Of a stretch of DNA of 64,000 nt, positions 37,014-47,465 are shown one piece after another. The stretch covers positions 5,746,003 to 5,810,002 of the forward strand of contig CM077831.1 of the NCBI GenBank assembly GCA_039720395.1, in the 5' to 3' direction. The position numbers and the translations under genes are program-made. The DNA comes from Liquidambar formosana. Its lineage: Eukaryota; Streptophyta; Magnoliopsida; Saxifragales; Altingiaceae. The notes below the pieces were generated by a model, which saw only the letters and a program-made list of their open reading frames with translations, made no database searches and was not told the DNA's origin. The stretch's first letter is position 1. Every line of letters starts with the position of its first letter.

Positions 37014-37857
37014 TGGATATAAATCTTTGGAAATTTAGCAATGTTGACCTATAAGATATCCACCTTCACAAACCTTGGAAGATATCATTAAAGAAATTAA
37101 TAGACTTTCTGAGGAAGATAGAGAATGGGTTACGTCAACTACACAACAGCAATTAGAAATGACTAGAGATATTGTCCGAGGAGGAAATTGGATGGCATTT
37201 GGATTTGTAATAATGTTCAAACAACTAAATAAATTTGAGGCAGACATAAAAAATGACTTGGGAGCAAAACGTAAAGGACTTCATGATCTTTATACATACC
37301 TTACAGACTTTCATCAAAAGTTAGCTAAAGAATTAGAGAGACAAGATGAAAATAGACGTTCAGAAGGAAATCTAATTAGAAAAATAATAGAAAAAAGTAA
37401 TAATGATTATAAAGATATTAATGAAAATTTAAGACATACTCTTGAAGAATTTATTAAAGTATTTAGTCAACAAGAAAACTTGTATAAAGAATACATTGAC
37501 AAAACTTTAGACCAGTTAAAAACCTCCAAACAAAGGAATCTAGACTTAAAACAAATCATAGGAAATATGGTTAATGAAATAGGCAATCAAAGGATTGATT
37601 TAGACCATGGATTTAAAGTAACCTAACAAGACTGAATAAATTTAAAAGACCAACAAAAGAAAATAGATGAAGAATTTAAGACTGTAAAAATTAATAGTGA
37701 CTTAAATAATAAAAGATGGTTAGACACTATAAATTCAAAGATAAACGAAGAATCTAAGACCATTCAAAAAATAATATCATCAACTCCAAAGAATAATGAT
37801 AAAATATTAGAAATTCAAAGACTGATAAATGAATTTAAGACTGAAACTCTAATATAG
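37014..37857 (+). pseudogene. Viral ORF 2, long coiled-coil protein
   Basis: ATG at 37014 is 5 bases after the ORF 1 stop. A frameshift near 37047 is followed by a 550-bp open stretch to the stop at 37624, and the same frame continues with two more stops to 37857. The product (about 275 residues) is mostly Lys/Glu/Asn/Ile with heptad-like spacing, so an extended coiled coil. Small coiled-coil, virion-associated proteins are common upstream of the polyprotein in this family; the exact role is unknown. Confidence 0.6.
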
Positions 37858-37860
37858 AAA

Positions 37861-38830
37861 AAATAAATCTATCACCTTGCAAAGCTCAATTTAGAAGATA
37901 TAAAATCTCTGGAAAAACCAATAGAAAATAAGAGGACCAATTCTAGAAACACTAGAATTATAAATGATGGAAAAGACAGAACTTTAAGCTTCAAATTAGA
38001 AGAGACAACTTTAGGAGAAACTAGATTCTTAATGATGAGAAGATTAAAAAGATAGACCCTTAACTTAAGTTTTCAATTCAAAGAAAAAAGCATATCCAAC
38101 AGAATCTCTAAATTGGAAAGAATTTAGAGAGGTTGACTGGAAAACTACTCAAGACTACTGTGAAAGAGGAGAATTACCTCCTGTGAGATGTGCTAACATC
38201 TTTATAGAAGGATATAGACCTAAAGGTCCTACTTATAATATTACAAGTTGAAGTCAACTTATACGAGTAACAAAAAAGATAGAAAAGATTCAAATTTTTC
38301 CTAAAGAATGGATTGAAAGAAAAGGCCTAAAACAAGGATACTCATTCATGACGATTGGGTTATTTCAAGCTAGAATCCAAGGATTACATAAGCCTTCAGA
38401 CGGATTATTAATCATGATAAGTCTTATAGATGAAAGATGGACTAACTTTCATCAAAAACTTATTGGATTAGTTCAGTTACAATTTGCAGACAATCTAGCT
38501 TACTTCAATGTAATTCCTGGATTTACAATCCCAGTTGAAGCAGCTAGTAATATTAAACTTTGTGTAACCACGAAGGGTTACGAAGGATTTGATATGAGAC
38601 ACGGAAATATGACAATACAATATCAGACATGTGTCATGTTCCACCAAAAAGATAGTGATGGACTGGTTGCTGGAATAGCCAGAGGTCGAATTAGTGAACA
38701 GATCTTAGTCAGAGCTAGTCAACACAACCATAATGTTACCTATAGTGTGCGAAATACATGAGAAATGCTTAATAACCTTCAAGACTTATGGACTTTAGAA
38801 AATAATCTCCAAAAGAGCTAATACAACCAG
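37861..38830 (+). pseudogene. Viral movement protein (30K family), decayed
   Basis: Movement proteins of this family carry viral particles or nucleic acid through plasmodesmata. The first part (37885-38125) is broken by stops and a frameshift. The body (about 38090-38760) is open except for a TGA near 38250 and closes at 38759. It shows a hydrophobic beta-rich pattern, with an LFQARIQGLHKP stretch followed by a ..LLIMISLIDERW segment and a GYEGFDMRHGN..I.Y motif near its end, as in 30K proteins of badna- and tungroviruses. Assignment is from pattern and position between ORF 2 and the coat region. Confidence 0.65.
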
Positions 38831-38880
38831 ATGTAAAGTATCTACATGAAGATCCTGAAACTAGAAATGTTTATATACAA

Positions 38881-41190
38881 ATGGATAAACCAAAATATGT
38901 AGACAAAAAAGACCCTGAAACCATGAGCCAAACAGCTCAACGTTTCCTTTTTAGTAGCTTTGAAGAAGGAGAATCCTCTAGAGCAACACAGCACCAGCGT
39001 AGTGGTAGACATAGTATAGATTCAAAATCTCACAAACATAGTATAGACCTTAAAGCACAGCCTGATGAAGAAAAAGAAAGAAAAGAAAAGATTAGATCAA
39101 AAATTAAAATACAAAACCTTGGAGAAAGCCCTACAAAAGATGAAGAAAGAATTTTTAATTCATATATGAGAAGGACAAGATCTAGTAAATTTTACATGTT
39201 TCAACTTGAGACCCTTAATTACAGACAAAATGGGAAGAACTAGGAAGTGCTAAGACCCCAGAAGAAGCCCTAGAAGCCTTCAATATAGAGAAACCAATAA
39301 AAAAAAAAGGTAGAAATTACTCTAGAAGAAAAAGAAGAAGTAAAAGATAAAAAACCAATTAGACGAAAAGTAGAAGTAAACTTAGAACAAGGAGAATCAT
39401 CGAATTACGAACCTTATAAAGATACAATAAATATTCCTAAATATCAAAAGACAGTTACCACTAAACCAAGCTCTGTGAAAGGACTACCTACGAGAGAAAG
39501 AGAATATTATGGAGTAAGGCATATGGCTAAAGAAGTCATAAATCCTTTAGGCATATACTTAAATTTAGACCATGTACAAGACAAGACTAAAGCTCTCTCA
39601 GAATGGAGAGATCAAATGAATATTTGTTTTGCAGCAAATCTAGACTAGACACCACAATCATGCCACGACTATGCAGAACAATCCCTTAGAAGAAATGTTA
39701 AGAATTACTTAAAAAATTTAAAAGAAAATCAAAATCCTAAAATAAAAGAACAATTAGAAGGATGGAAAGAAAAATACACTCAAAACAGAATAGTTAATGG
39801 ATATATAAAATTATTTGAGAAAGAATTTATTGGATATAACTACTTAACTAAAGACTCAGAAAAAGAGACAACGAGAGTAAAATTAAGCTTACTAAGCATT
39901 TGTCAGCTTAATAAAATTATAGAATATTCAGATGAGTTTCAGACCTTATATTACCAGATAGGTAATGATAATAGAGAATTGAAAGATGAATATTTTAGAA
40001 AACTTCCTAAGATAGGAAATCTTATTCTTAAGGCCTATCAGGATTGGGAAGGTTATAATGGAGAAAAGGCAGACAATTTAGGAGAAAGAATAAACTTTGC
40101 CATAGATTATATAGAAGAAAAGAAGCTTAAGATTAGAGAAAATGAACTTATTAATTATGAGTTTAAACATCTACCCTCAATAAAAGATCAAAGAGACATT
40201 CCACCTACTTAATGGGGATGTGGAAGAAACCCTAAATATTTTCCTAGAAAATTCCAAAAAAGAAGACATAAGGAAATAAGATTTCCAAAAAAGAGATATA
40301 GATTTAAAAAATCTAGAACCTTTAAAACTAAAGCTCCAAAAGAAAGGAAAGAATGGAGACGAAAAGGAAGATACTTTAAGAGAAATAAATCAATGAAAAG
40401 AAAGATTCCAAACTATAGGAAAGAGAAGATTGATAAAAAATCTAAAGTAGAATGTTGGGCATGTGGAGAGAAAAATCACATAGCCCCTAACTATCCAAAG
40501 AAGAATAAAGAAAGAAGAAGAGTAAATGCAATCAATGCAATTCTTGAAGAAGCAGATAAAAGAGACTTAGATATATTATACGAGACTGAAGAAGAAGAAT
40601 TTCTAGACAATAATTCAATTATTAGCATTGAAACTACAGAAACATGGAAAGAATAAATAACTGAAAGATTAGAAGAATTAGAAATATCTGAAGATGAAAT
40701 AGAAGAAGATAGTTCTGAGCAAAAAAATTTTGATGAGCCTGAAATCTATGATAGTATAATACTAATGCTTAGAGGAGAAACACTTGCAGAAATATTACTA
40801 GCAGAAAGGCAATATGAAAACCTTGAAGGAGAAGAGTTCATATGTAGACCAGGAAAATGGAAAGTAGAAAATGAATTCATTTTTCAAGATGTAGAAAAAG
40901 ATAAACAACCATTATGTTTAAGAAGTAATAAGCATAAATGTCAATTTGATATGAAAATTTCAAAGAGCAATTTTATCTGTGAATATTGTGGGTATGGAAC
41001 AAAAAATAAACAATTTCTTGTCTGTCTTGATAGTCCATTATACTATCATGAAGAATGTTTTCTCATTATGATAGAAAAAATTAGAGGATATAGCAATAGA
41101 GAAAAGATAGAAGAAAAACTTAAAGACTTCTATGAAAAAGTAGAATATGTTAAAAGTCAAAGACAAGACAATGAAAATATACAAGAGTAA
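38881..41190 (+). pseudogene. Viral coat protein region with CCHC zinc knuckle and a second Cys-rich finger
   Basis: One reading frame carries the whole region, broken by stops at 39241, about 39646, 40210, 40654 and 41188. Order: Ser/His-rich acidic start; a helical central part (39530-40212) typical of caulimovirid capsid; a strongly basic stretch (40255-40420); the knuckle at 40453-40494, reading CWACGEKNH with the last Cys replaced by Tyr; an acidic segment; then a second Cys/His cluster (about 40930-41065) with HKC, CEYC and YHEEC. The capsid packages viral DNA and the knuckle binds pregenomic RNA. The damaged knuckle and stops make it inactive. Confidence 0.8.
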
Positions 41191-41803
41191 ATAAGACGTT
41201 TAGAAAAAGGAAAAAATAAGATAGAAGAAATATTAGAAGAATCTAGCGATGAAGAAAATTACCAAATCCCTATCCAAGACAACTTAAAAAAACAAAGGAA
41301 TCAAAATTAATTCCTGCCAAAGACAAAAAGAAAAAGGAAAAATTTTATATACAGAATTAAATATAGAACAAGATTTTAAAAAGACTCTAACAGCATATAC
41401 AGACACGGGAAGTACTGAATCAATGGTTAAGAAAGAAGTATTTCCAAAAAATTTCATCAAACAAGCATGCAGACCAATCAAAGGAATTATAGCAGATGGA
41501 ACAGCCATGAGTTTTGATCAAGTAACTATTCCCATCAAAATCCGATTTGGAAAAGAAATCATTAGACATCAATTTTGGTTAGCAAAAGATGATGCTTTTA
41601 ATAGTGACATAATATTAGGCAACGACTTTTTCTTAAAATATGAGCCTATATTTCTTAGTACTTCAAAAATAAAAATTTCAATAGACCAAGAAGTAGATAC
41701 CTCTTTAATAGTTATGAGTGAGACTGAAATTATTAAAAAAACAGATCACCAAAGAAATACAACATTTATACCCTCAAAATCAAAGTCCGAGCAACAAGCG
41801 TAG
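41191..41803 (+). pseudogene. Viral aspartic protease
   Basis: Retroviral-type protease that would process the polyprotein. The active-site DTG is at 41402-41410 (context YTDTGST), and an ILGNDFF motif lies at about 41610, both in the same frame. The open frame starts before the only ATG and ends at 41801. It is one frame off both the coat region upstream and the RT downstream, so at least two frameshifts have accumulated or the junctions decayed. Confidence 0.85.
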
Positions 41804-42041
41804 TGAGGATATAAAAATTGAAGAAATAGGATTAGATGATTACAAACTTTCACTAGAAGAAATAAAACCTTTAAAGAAAAAATGCACTCGCCCAATTGGA
41901 AGATGTTATAAACAGATAAATAAAATTCAAAAAGAAATAAATGAAAATTTTATTCTCCAACAACAAGTGCTAAAAGATGAAAAAAGAAAAGCAAAAAGAA
42001 GAAACTACAAGAAATTAAAAACTTAATAAAACCTGCCTTAA
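41804..42041 (+). pseudogene. Linker between protease and reverse transcriptase
   Basis: The frame of 41718-42026 gives a Lys-rich linker (EIKPLKKKCTRPIG) ending at a stop at 42024. It connects the protease domain to the RT, with the frame change still visible. Confidence 0.5.
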
Positions 42042-43643
42042 AGAACAAATCCAATAGCAACATGGGAAAAAGATAAAGCAAAATGTGTTACCATACCCTT
42101 AGACGCAGATAGGATTATTAATGGCAAACCAATAGCCTATAGTCCTGAGGAAAGACAAGAATTTATTAAGCAAATAGATGAGTTACTTTTACTCAAACTA
42201 ATATGACCAACTATTAATCCCTATAATAGTCCTGCATTCTTTGTAGAAAATCATGCAAAAATTCTTAGAAAAAAGAAAAGGATGGTCATAGACTACAGAG
42301 AATTAAATAAGAATTGTCAATTCGACTCCTATAAGATTCCAAATAAAGACATGTTAATAAACGTGATAGAAGGAAAAAATTGGTTTTCTAAGTTTGACTG
42401 TAAGTCAGGCTTTTGGGAAATCAAGATGAATCAATACAGTATCCCATGGACGGCCTTTTTAACCCCTCAAGGTAAGTATGAATGGTTAGTTATGCCATTT
42501 GGATATAAAAATGCTCCACAAGTATTTCAAAGACGAATGGATGATATATCTAGAATTCACTCAGAATATTGTTTAGTATATATAGATGATGTCTTTGTAG
42601 CAAGCAAGACTGAAGAAGAACACTACAATCATTGTAGAAGTATAATGAAAGAATTCATTAAACATGGGTTAATTATTAGTGAAAGCAAGATGGTTCTTAG
42701 ACGAAATAAAATAGATTTTCTCGGTTTACATATCAAAGCAGGAAAAATTAAGCTTCAAGATCATATTACGAGAAAGCTCTTAGATTTCTCAGAAGACATC
42801 AAGAGTAGAAAAGAGTTACAAAGCTTTTTAGGAATACTCAATTGTGCTGCTAATTTCTTAAAAGGAATAGCTAACAAAAGAGCGATTTTAACCACAAAAT
42901 TAAAAGGAAATGAGACTACAAATCCTTTTAAATGGACAAACTACAATAAGAAAGTGATTAGAGAAATAAAAGAAATAAAGAAAATTCATCCATTAGACTT
43001 GCCAAATGCAGAAGACTACTTTATAATGGAAATAGATGCATCTCAACATCAATGGGGCATTATTTATTATGCAATCTATGCTAAGACACAAGGTCGAAAG
43101 CTGTGTGGATATAGATCCGGAACTTTCATCCCAGCTGAGACTAATTACACTGCTCATGAGCGAGAAGTTTTAGCAATTATTCGAGAAATAGAAAGATATG
43201 TCATCTTTCTAAAGCCAAAAACCTCTACAATAATAACAGATTCTTCTTATGTTAAAAATTTTAAAAATTTAGACTATTCAAAGACAAGATCTCAACGACT
43301 AATTAGATGGCAAATCTATTTGAATGAATTTAGTTTTATAGTGGAACACAAAAAAGGGAAAGATAATGTTGTTCCTGATATATTAAGCCAAGACAAGAGA
43401 TTTATTACAAATTGCTTCACTAATTTATATTGTTTTATGATGAGAAAAGAAATGGAGAAAAAGACCATACGAGACAAAGAACACAAATTCAACAGACCTA
43501 ACCCTATAGCCAACACTTCCTATGGCTTCAGGAATTCAAATCCTGAAAGAAGTGAAAAGATGGAAGAAGAAGACCAATTCAAACAAGGAAGACCTATACT
43601 CCAGGAATTGGAAAAAATCATATTCCCTCCAGGAAAGGATTAG
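42042..43643 (+). pseudogene. Viral reverse transcriptase - RNase H
   Basis: Copies pregenomic RNA to DNA and removes the RNA. From 42042 the frame is open apart from TGA at 42204. From the ATG at 42282 there is an uninterrupted 453-residue ORF. RT motifs: VIDYRELN at its start, SKFDCKSGFW, MPFGYKNAPQVFQ and the catalytic YIDD at 42579. RNase H: DASQ at 43035, the AHERE glutamates, TDSS and a final HKKGKDN..D motif at about 43347. All catalytic carboxylates are present. The best-preserved ORF of the insertion. No integrase follows, which separates it from gypsy elements. Confidence 0.93.
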
Positions 43644-44033
43644 CAAGACGTAATAAGACTCAAATTCATAATCGGGGGATTATTTTATCCACGATTTGAT
43701 AGATGAAAACATTTTCCAGACCTCGAAAAATGGAGACACAAGTTCACAGACAAAGAACTCATGATAGGAGACGCACTGTGGTGGTTTCATGCCAATACAT
43801 TACACGTCTCGTTCAGACAGACTCTAGTCTCAGCTCTTCACTATATACGAAATGTTAGACTCGAAAAAGAAGGAGAAAGTAATCTTCTAGATCTTGAAGA
43901 TGACTCTAGCATAGCTAGTAGATATTCTGATGAATACTTCAAGAGACCTAAGACGAACTTCATCAAAGATTCAAAAAGACGTCCTGCTATTTCTTTATGT
44001 AAAAGTAGCTCAGACAAAAGACTTAGACCATAG
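43644..44033 (+). pseudogene. C-terminal extension of viral polymerase ORF
   Basis: Directly after the stop at 43641-43643 the same frame continues, with one more TGA near 43704, to TAG at 44031-44033. It includes a GGLFYPRFD stretch and a WWFHANTLHVSF run, then an acidic Ser-rich tail. Because it is in frame with pol, I read it as an extension of the polyprotein that has gained stops rather than as a separate gene. Confidence 0.5.
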
Positions 44034-44082
44034 GACTTCAAAAAAAAAGTACCACAAAATTAACTACCTTGTTAACCATAAG

Positions 44083-44857
44083 ATGAGAATATTTCATGAA
44101 CCGCGTCCTATTTCGCAAGAAGAAATTCATGATATTAAGAGTTATCTTAATTGCTTCTCTCAAGACATTATGCCAGAAGGTATACACCCTGTAAGAGGTG
44201 TCTGTCCTGAATGGCCGATGGGGTATGTTTACTATGAAGATGGAAACAAAGAAGTTAAAAGATTTCTATTCGAAAGTGGATTAATTGTTTTAATTAAAGT
44301 TAATAAATCCATAGTAGAAGTAGATTTTCTTGAAGACGAAGTACTTGTCAACTAATGGTGATGGAAAACGATACTCCATTTTATATCGAAGTATTTTCTT
44401 TAGGAAAGGTGCCATTAGGAGATAATCAGATTCCAAGTTTCCACTCTCAGCAGATGATATTGATCCAGATTTCAATAATGATTATGAACCAAGGGTTATC
44501 TCTGATAATGACTTAATTAGACAAAGGATGGAGATGATAGACCAAATTACAGAAACATTACAAGAAAGACCTGCTTATTGGTACACTGCTTACCAAAGCA
44601 ATAAATATCTCGTGCAGTTCTTAGAATCTTATGGTAGAGAGATAGAGATAGAAAAGTATGAAAGGAATCAACAGACCCCGATAGACTTACCAGTGGGACT
44701 CCCTGAGGTAGCATGCCTAGCACTAAAGACAAAAGGAATCAGAAAAAGATTAATTGAAATTAGTGATCTACAAAAAAAGACAAAAGAAAAAGAATCTGCT
44801 TTAAAGAAGAATCTGCTTTCTGAAAAGCAAGATAATACTTTGCAAACTTCATGTTAA
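44083..44857 (+). pseudogene. Viral post-polymerase ORF (last ORF before the promoter)
   Basis: ATG at 44083 opens 91 codons ending at 44355. A frameshift there leads into a second stretch from about 44450 to the stop at 44855, with a YWYTAYQSNKYLVQFLESYG run and a Lys-rich coiled-coil tail. Position matches ORF 4 of rice tungro bacilliform virus or the transactivator gene of caulimoviruses, but no motif lets me choose. Confidence 0.5.
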
Positions 44858-44975
44858 GAAAGAGGAGAGAAGCATGTGAAGAATTTAGACCAAAGGACAC
44901 CATCCAGCTCATCGAAGGACGATGGAGAATCTCAAGAAGATAAGGATCCCAAAGCATCTGATGCTGAAAGACCTC

Positions 44976-44983
44976 TATAAAAG
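44976..44983 (+). promoter_or_regulatory. Viral 35S-like promoter TATA box
   Basis: CTCTATAAAAGG context, as in caulimovirid pregenomic promoters. A CATCTGATGCTG element lies just upstream. Transcription would start near 45008. Confidence 0.75.
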
Positions 44984-45205
44984 GAATAAGAAGAAGAAGT
45001 GAGCCGGCAAGAGTCATCCCAATTCCAGCTTTGTTCAAGCATTAGAGACTTAGTTCTTTTTTGTATTGAACCACTTCTTTTCTAGTACTGTAATCTTTGA
45101 GTGTAGTAGTGGGTGCTAGTTTAGTTATGCTTTTCTAAGCCTACTCCAATCCCTATAGGAGTAAGCTATATCATATGTATGTGTGTACCCAAGTTCCTTC
45201 AATGA

Positions 45206-45211
45206 AATAAA
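45206..45211 (+). terminator. Viral polyadenylation signal AATAAA
   Basis: AATAAA about 200 nt downstream of the predicted start, the spacing expected for a terminally redundant pregenomic RNA whose first pass must skip the signal. Confidence 0.7.
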
Positions 45212-45553
45212 AGTTTGTTTCATCCAGCCTACGTTTCTATCAATATTTTCTATTGCCCTTTGCTCTTAGACCAATTACTCTACTTTGGCCGTAGTGAGCT
45301 GTTGATTGCCTTTGTCTAGTTGCTGGTTAGCCAATCAGCCGTATGCAGGAATTGTGGTGTTAAAGCCCTTTAGACTCTTGAAGGCAAATTTGTAAGGCGA
45401 AGACGAGTTCACAAAGAGGATCAGACGTGAATATAGACAAGGAAAAGAAAAGAAAAAGAAGCAGAAGCTGCAGTGGACCATACCCACTCGGCAAAGGTAA
45501 ACTTTTACATACTTATATTTGATATATGCTGAAACTAGGGGATGCTTTAATTT
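45212..45553 (+). other. Viral leader-like sequence
   Basis: Non-coding, with AAGAAGCAGAAGCTGCAG and a donor-like CGGCAAAG|GTAAAC at about 45490. No primer site is found here; the only one in the insertion is at 36473. Confidence 0.5.
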
Positions 45554-46029
45554 ATGAATTGTAACTTTAAGGCTTGTGAATCTGAATCATCTACACCTAA
45601 TACAATTAATAGTTTAAAAAAAGTTGTAAAAGAAGTATTAAAAAAGGGAGAAAAATACGATTATTATCTATATTTTAAGAAAGAACTGTTATACCTTAGA
45701 AAGACCTACTCTAAGTTTAGACATTACCCCACACCTGAAGTTTATGCTGAAATTCATTGTAGAGAATCTATTATAATAGACCATTGGAGAAATCTTAGAG
45801 TTAACTGCCAATTAGCTATATAGAAATAGCGGAAACCCTTTTAGAAAGTGCTAAAAAAAGACTCGAAAATTTTGTTAGAAGACATCAAATATCTATAGAC
45901 AATATCACTCCAGAAGATGTAGCAAAGATAATAGAAGACCAGTGGTTTAAACAGACCAAGTGGAACTTACAAGAAAAAATATTTAAATTAATAAGACCAG
46001 ATCTTAAGATTATTAATAAAAAAACTTAG
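45554..46029 (+). pseudogene. Extra viral-like small ORFs downstream of the leader
   Basis: ATG at 45554 opens 89 codons (VVKEVLKKGEKYDYYLYFKK, then RKTYSKFRHYPTPEVYAEIH) to a stop at 45821. In another frame, from about 45835 to 46029, a second Lys/Glu/Ile-rich coding-like stretch follows. Composition is the same as the viral ORFs to the left. No known domain. Confidence 0.5.
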
Positions 46030-46071
46030 AGAAAAGAAATTGCCAATATACTCTAGTATGCTACTTAGCTT

Positions 46072-46638
46072 ATGAGTATATTGCCAGAATATAATCATTA
46101 CGAAGAGAAAGGATTTGACCCTAACATCTCTAGGTATAGTAGGATACCTAGCTTTGACATAGACAACATATCATATTTACTCAACCTTAGAGGAACTTAT
46201 AACTACCTTACATCTATTTTAGATTGGATAAAGCAAATAAGACAGTGGAGGCTATCTAATATAGATGAAGATTATCCAGAAACTGTTGAAGCAGTAAATA
46301 GACTACATTTTAGTTTAAAGAGAGTAGAGAGACTAATTAGATTTATAAAAAAGAAAAGAATCTCCTTAACTTATCAAAGATTTTAAGAAATCCCAGATTT
46401 TAGTATTAGTTAGGCTATAGACAACTTATTCCATAATAAGATCTGGATTTTATCAACCCTTTCTAACCTAGCAGACAAAGAATTAGATTCAATAAGAGAT
46501 TTATTAATTTTACATCCAATCGAGAATTTCATCAATATATTAACCAGCATACTAGTATTAATAGACTTTTAATTGAGATATATAATTTTCCTAGAAAGCC
46601 TTTAAGTTTGCAACAAATTATAGACTTTAGTTAAATAG
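46072..46638 (+). pseudogene. Extra viral-like ORF, tandem copy 1
   Basis: ATG at 46072, open for 104 codons to 46386, then the same protein continues after stops to about 46638. Starts MSILPEYNHY; includes SILDWIKQIRQW, IKKKRISLTYQRF and, near the end, NFPRKPLSLQQIIDF. Each segment has a counterpart in the next ORF, so the two are paralogues. Function unknown; Leu/Ile-rich helices are suggested. Confidence 0.6.
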
Positions 46639-46641
46639 TAT

Positions 46642-47188
46642 ATGAGCATATTTCCAGACTTTGTTCATTATTTAAGAACTAAAATAGACCCAGAAATTGA
46701 TAGACTAATGAAGAAGTAGAAATAAGAAATCTTTTAGAAAAGGTTGGAACTTTTACATATTTAGACCGCATAATTAATTGGCTTTGCACAGTCCAAAGAA
46801 GACTAACAGAGATAAATAGAATAGAAGATAAAGACAAAATCCTTAATATTCGTAACGAAGTTTGCAAAAATATAAATCTAATAGTTTTTATAAGAAGAAA
46901 AAGAATTTGTCAAACTTACGAAAGGATTAAATCCATACCAAATTTTAATTTTGACCAAGCAAAAAATGATTTAGAGCTAAGAAGACATTGGATATTAGGA
47001 ATCTTATCAGATTATGGAGATGACCAATTAGATTTAATAAGAGACGATTGGATTTTAATATCTATTCATCAATTTAACAGAAGATTAAGAGGAAAAGTAT
47101 AATTTGGATAGACCTATTATTATTATAGACGATTTTCCTAGCAAACCCCTTACTTTACAAGAAGTAATTGTGAGACAATAAAGACTTG
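46642..47188 (+). pseudogene. Extra viral-like ORF, tandem copy 2
   Basis: ATG at 46642 in a context like that of copy 1. Starts MSIFPDFVHY; after a frameshift near 46710 it includes RIINWLCTVQRR, IRRKRICQTYERI, WILGILSDYGDDQLDLIRDD and DDFPSKPLTLQEVI in the same order as copy 1. Diverged at roughly half the residues, so the duplication is old and probably happened in the virus rather than after integration. Confidence 0.6.
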
Positions 47189-47252
47189 TGGCCATTTTAG
47201 AAATAATAGAAGTTATAAACATTTTGGGTAAACTGTAAACATCGGAAAAAGG

Positions 47253-47260
47253 TATAAAAG
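47253..47260 (+). promoter_or_regulatory. Second TATA box at the right end of the viral insert
   Basis: GGTATAAAAGGTGTTG context, about 65 bp after the last coding-like sequence. The insert ends about 100 bp later, so any RNA would be cut off. Confidence 0.4.
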
Positions 47261-47370
47261 GTGTTGTCCTTTAAAGGACTTGTGGAGCCCAAGGAAAAAT
47301 TACAAAAAGCCTTCATTAGGGAACCAATTCGGTCCAAGTTTCAGGACTGCTAGCAAGGTCCTTCCAACAA

Positions 47371-47460
47371 CCCTCCTACTATGAACCTTAGCCTATCCCT
47401 ATCCCTTTAACTATCTACAAAGCTCGTCACTCATCAACCTTTGGTATTTGTCCTACATCA
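47371..47460 (+). mobile_element. Right LTR of element D, last part
   Basis: CCCTCCTACTATGAACC through TCCTACATCA matches the final 90 bp of the left LTR (about 33908-33996). ATTAG at 47461-47465 completes the target duplication with 33266-33270. Confidence 0.88.
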
Positions 47461-47465
47461 ATTAG

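Larger units (their letters stand above)
36231..47361 (+). mobile_element. Endogenous pararetrovirus (Caulimoviridae), 11.1 kb, decayed
   Basis: An integrated plant pararetrovirus, plus strand, in antisense to AUG7. It is identified by a tRNA-Met primer site with no LTR, movement protein, CCHC knuckle, aspartic protease, reverse transcriptase and RNase H but no integrase, and a 35S-like promoter with polyadenylation signal. It is inserted in the right LTR of element D: TTCCAACAA stands on both sides (36222-36230 and 47362-47370). Caulimoviruses lack integrase, so this repeat reflects host repair with microhomology or short duplication. All ORFs are interrupted. The small-ORFs / MP-CP-PR-RT-RH / post-pol ORF order resembles tungro-, badna- and florendovirus relatives; the genus is not resolved. 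Confidence 0.93.

Noticed and set aside
38881..43643. Possibility that the viral ORFs are still functional
   Set aside because: Each of ORF 1, ORF 2, movement protein and coat region has stops or frameshifts, the knuckle has lost a Cys, and protease and RT are out of frame; only the RT-RNase H body is long and open.
36231..47361. Interpreting the insertion as a gypsy retrotransposon
   Set aside because: No LTRs of its own, no integrase, presence of a 30K-type movement protein and a 35S-like promoter with a downstream polyadenylation signal.
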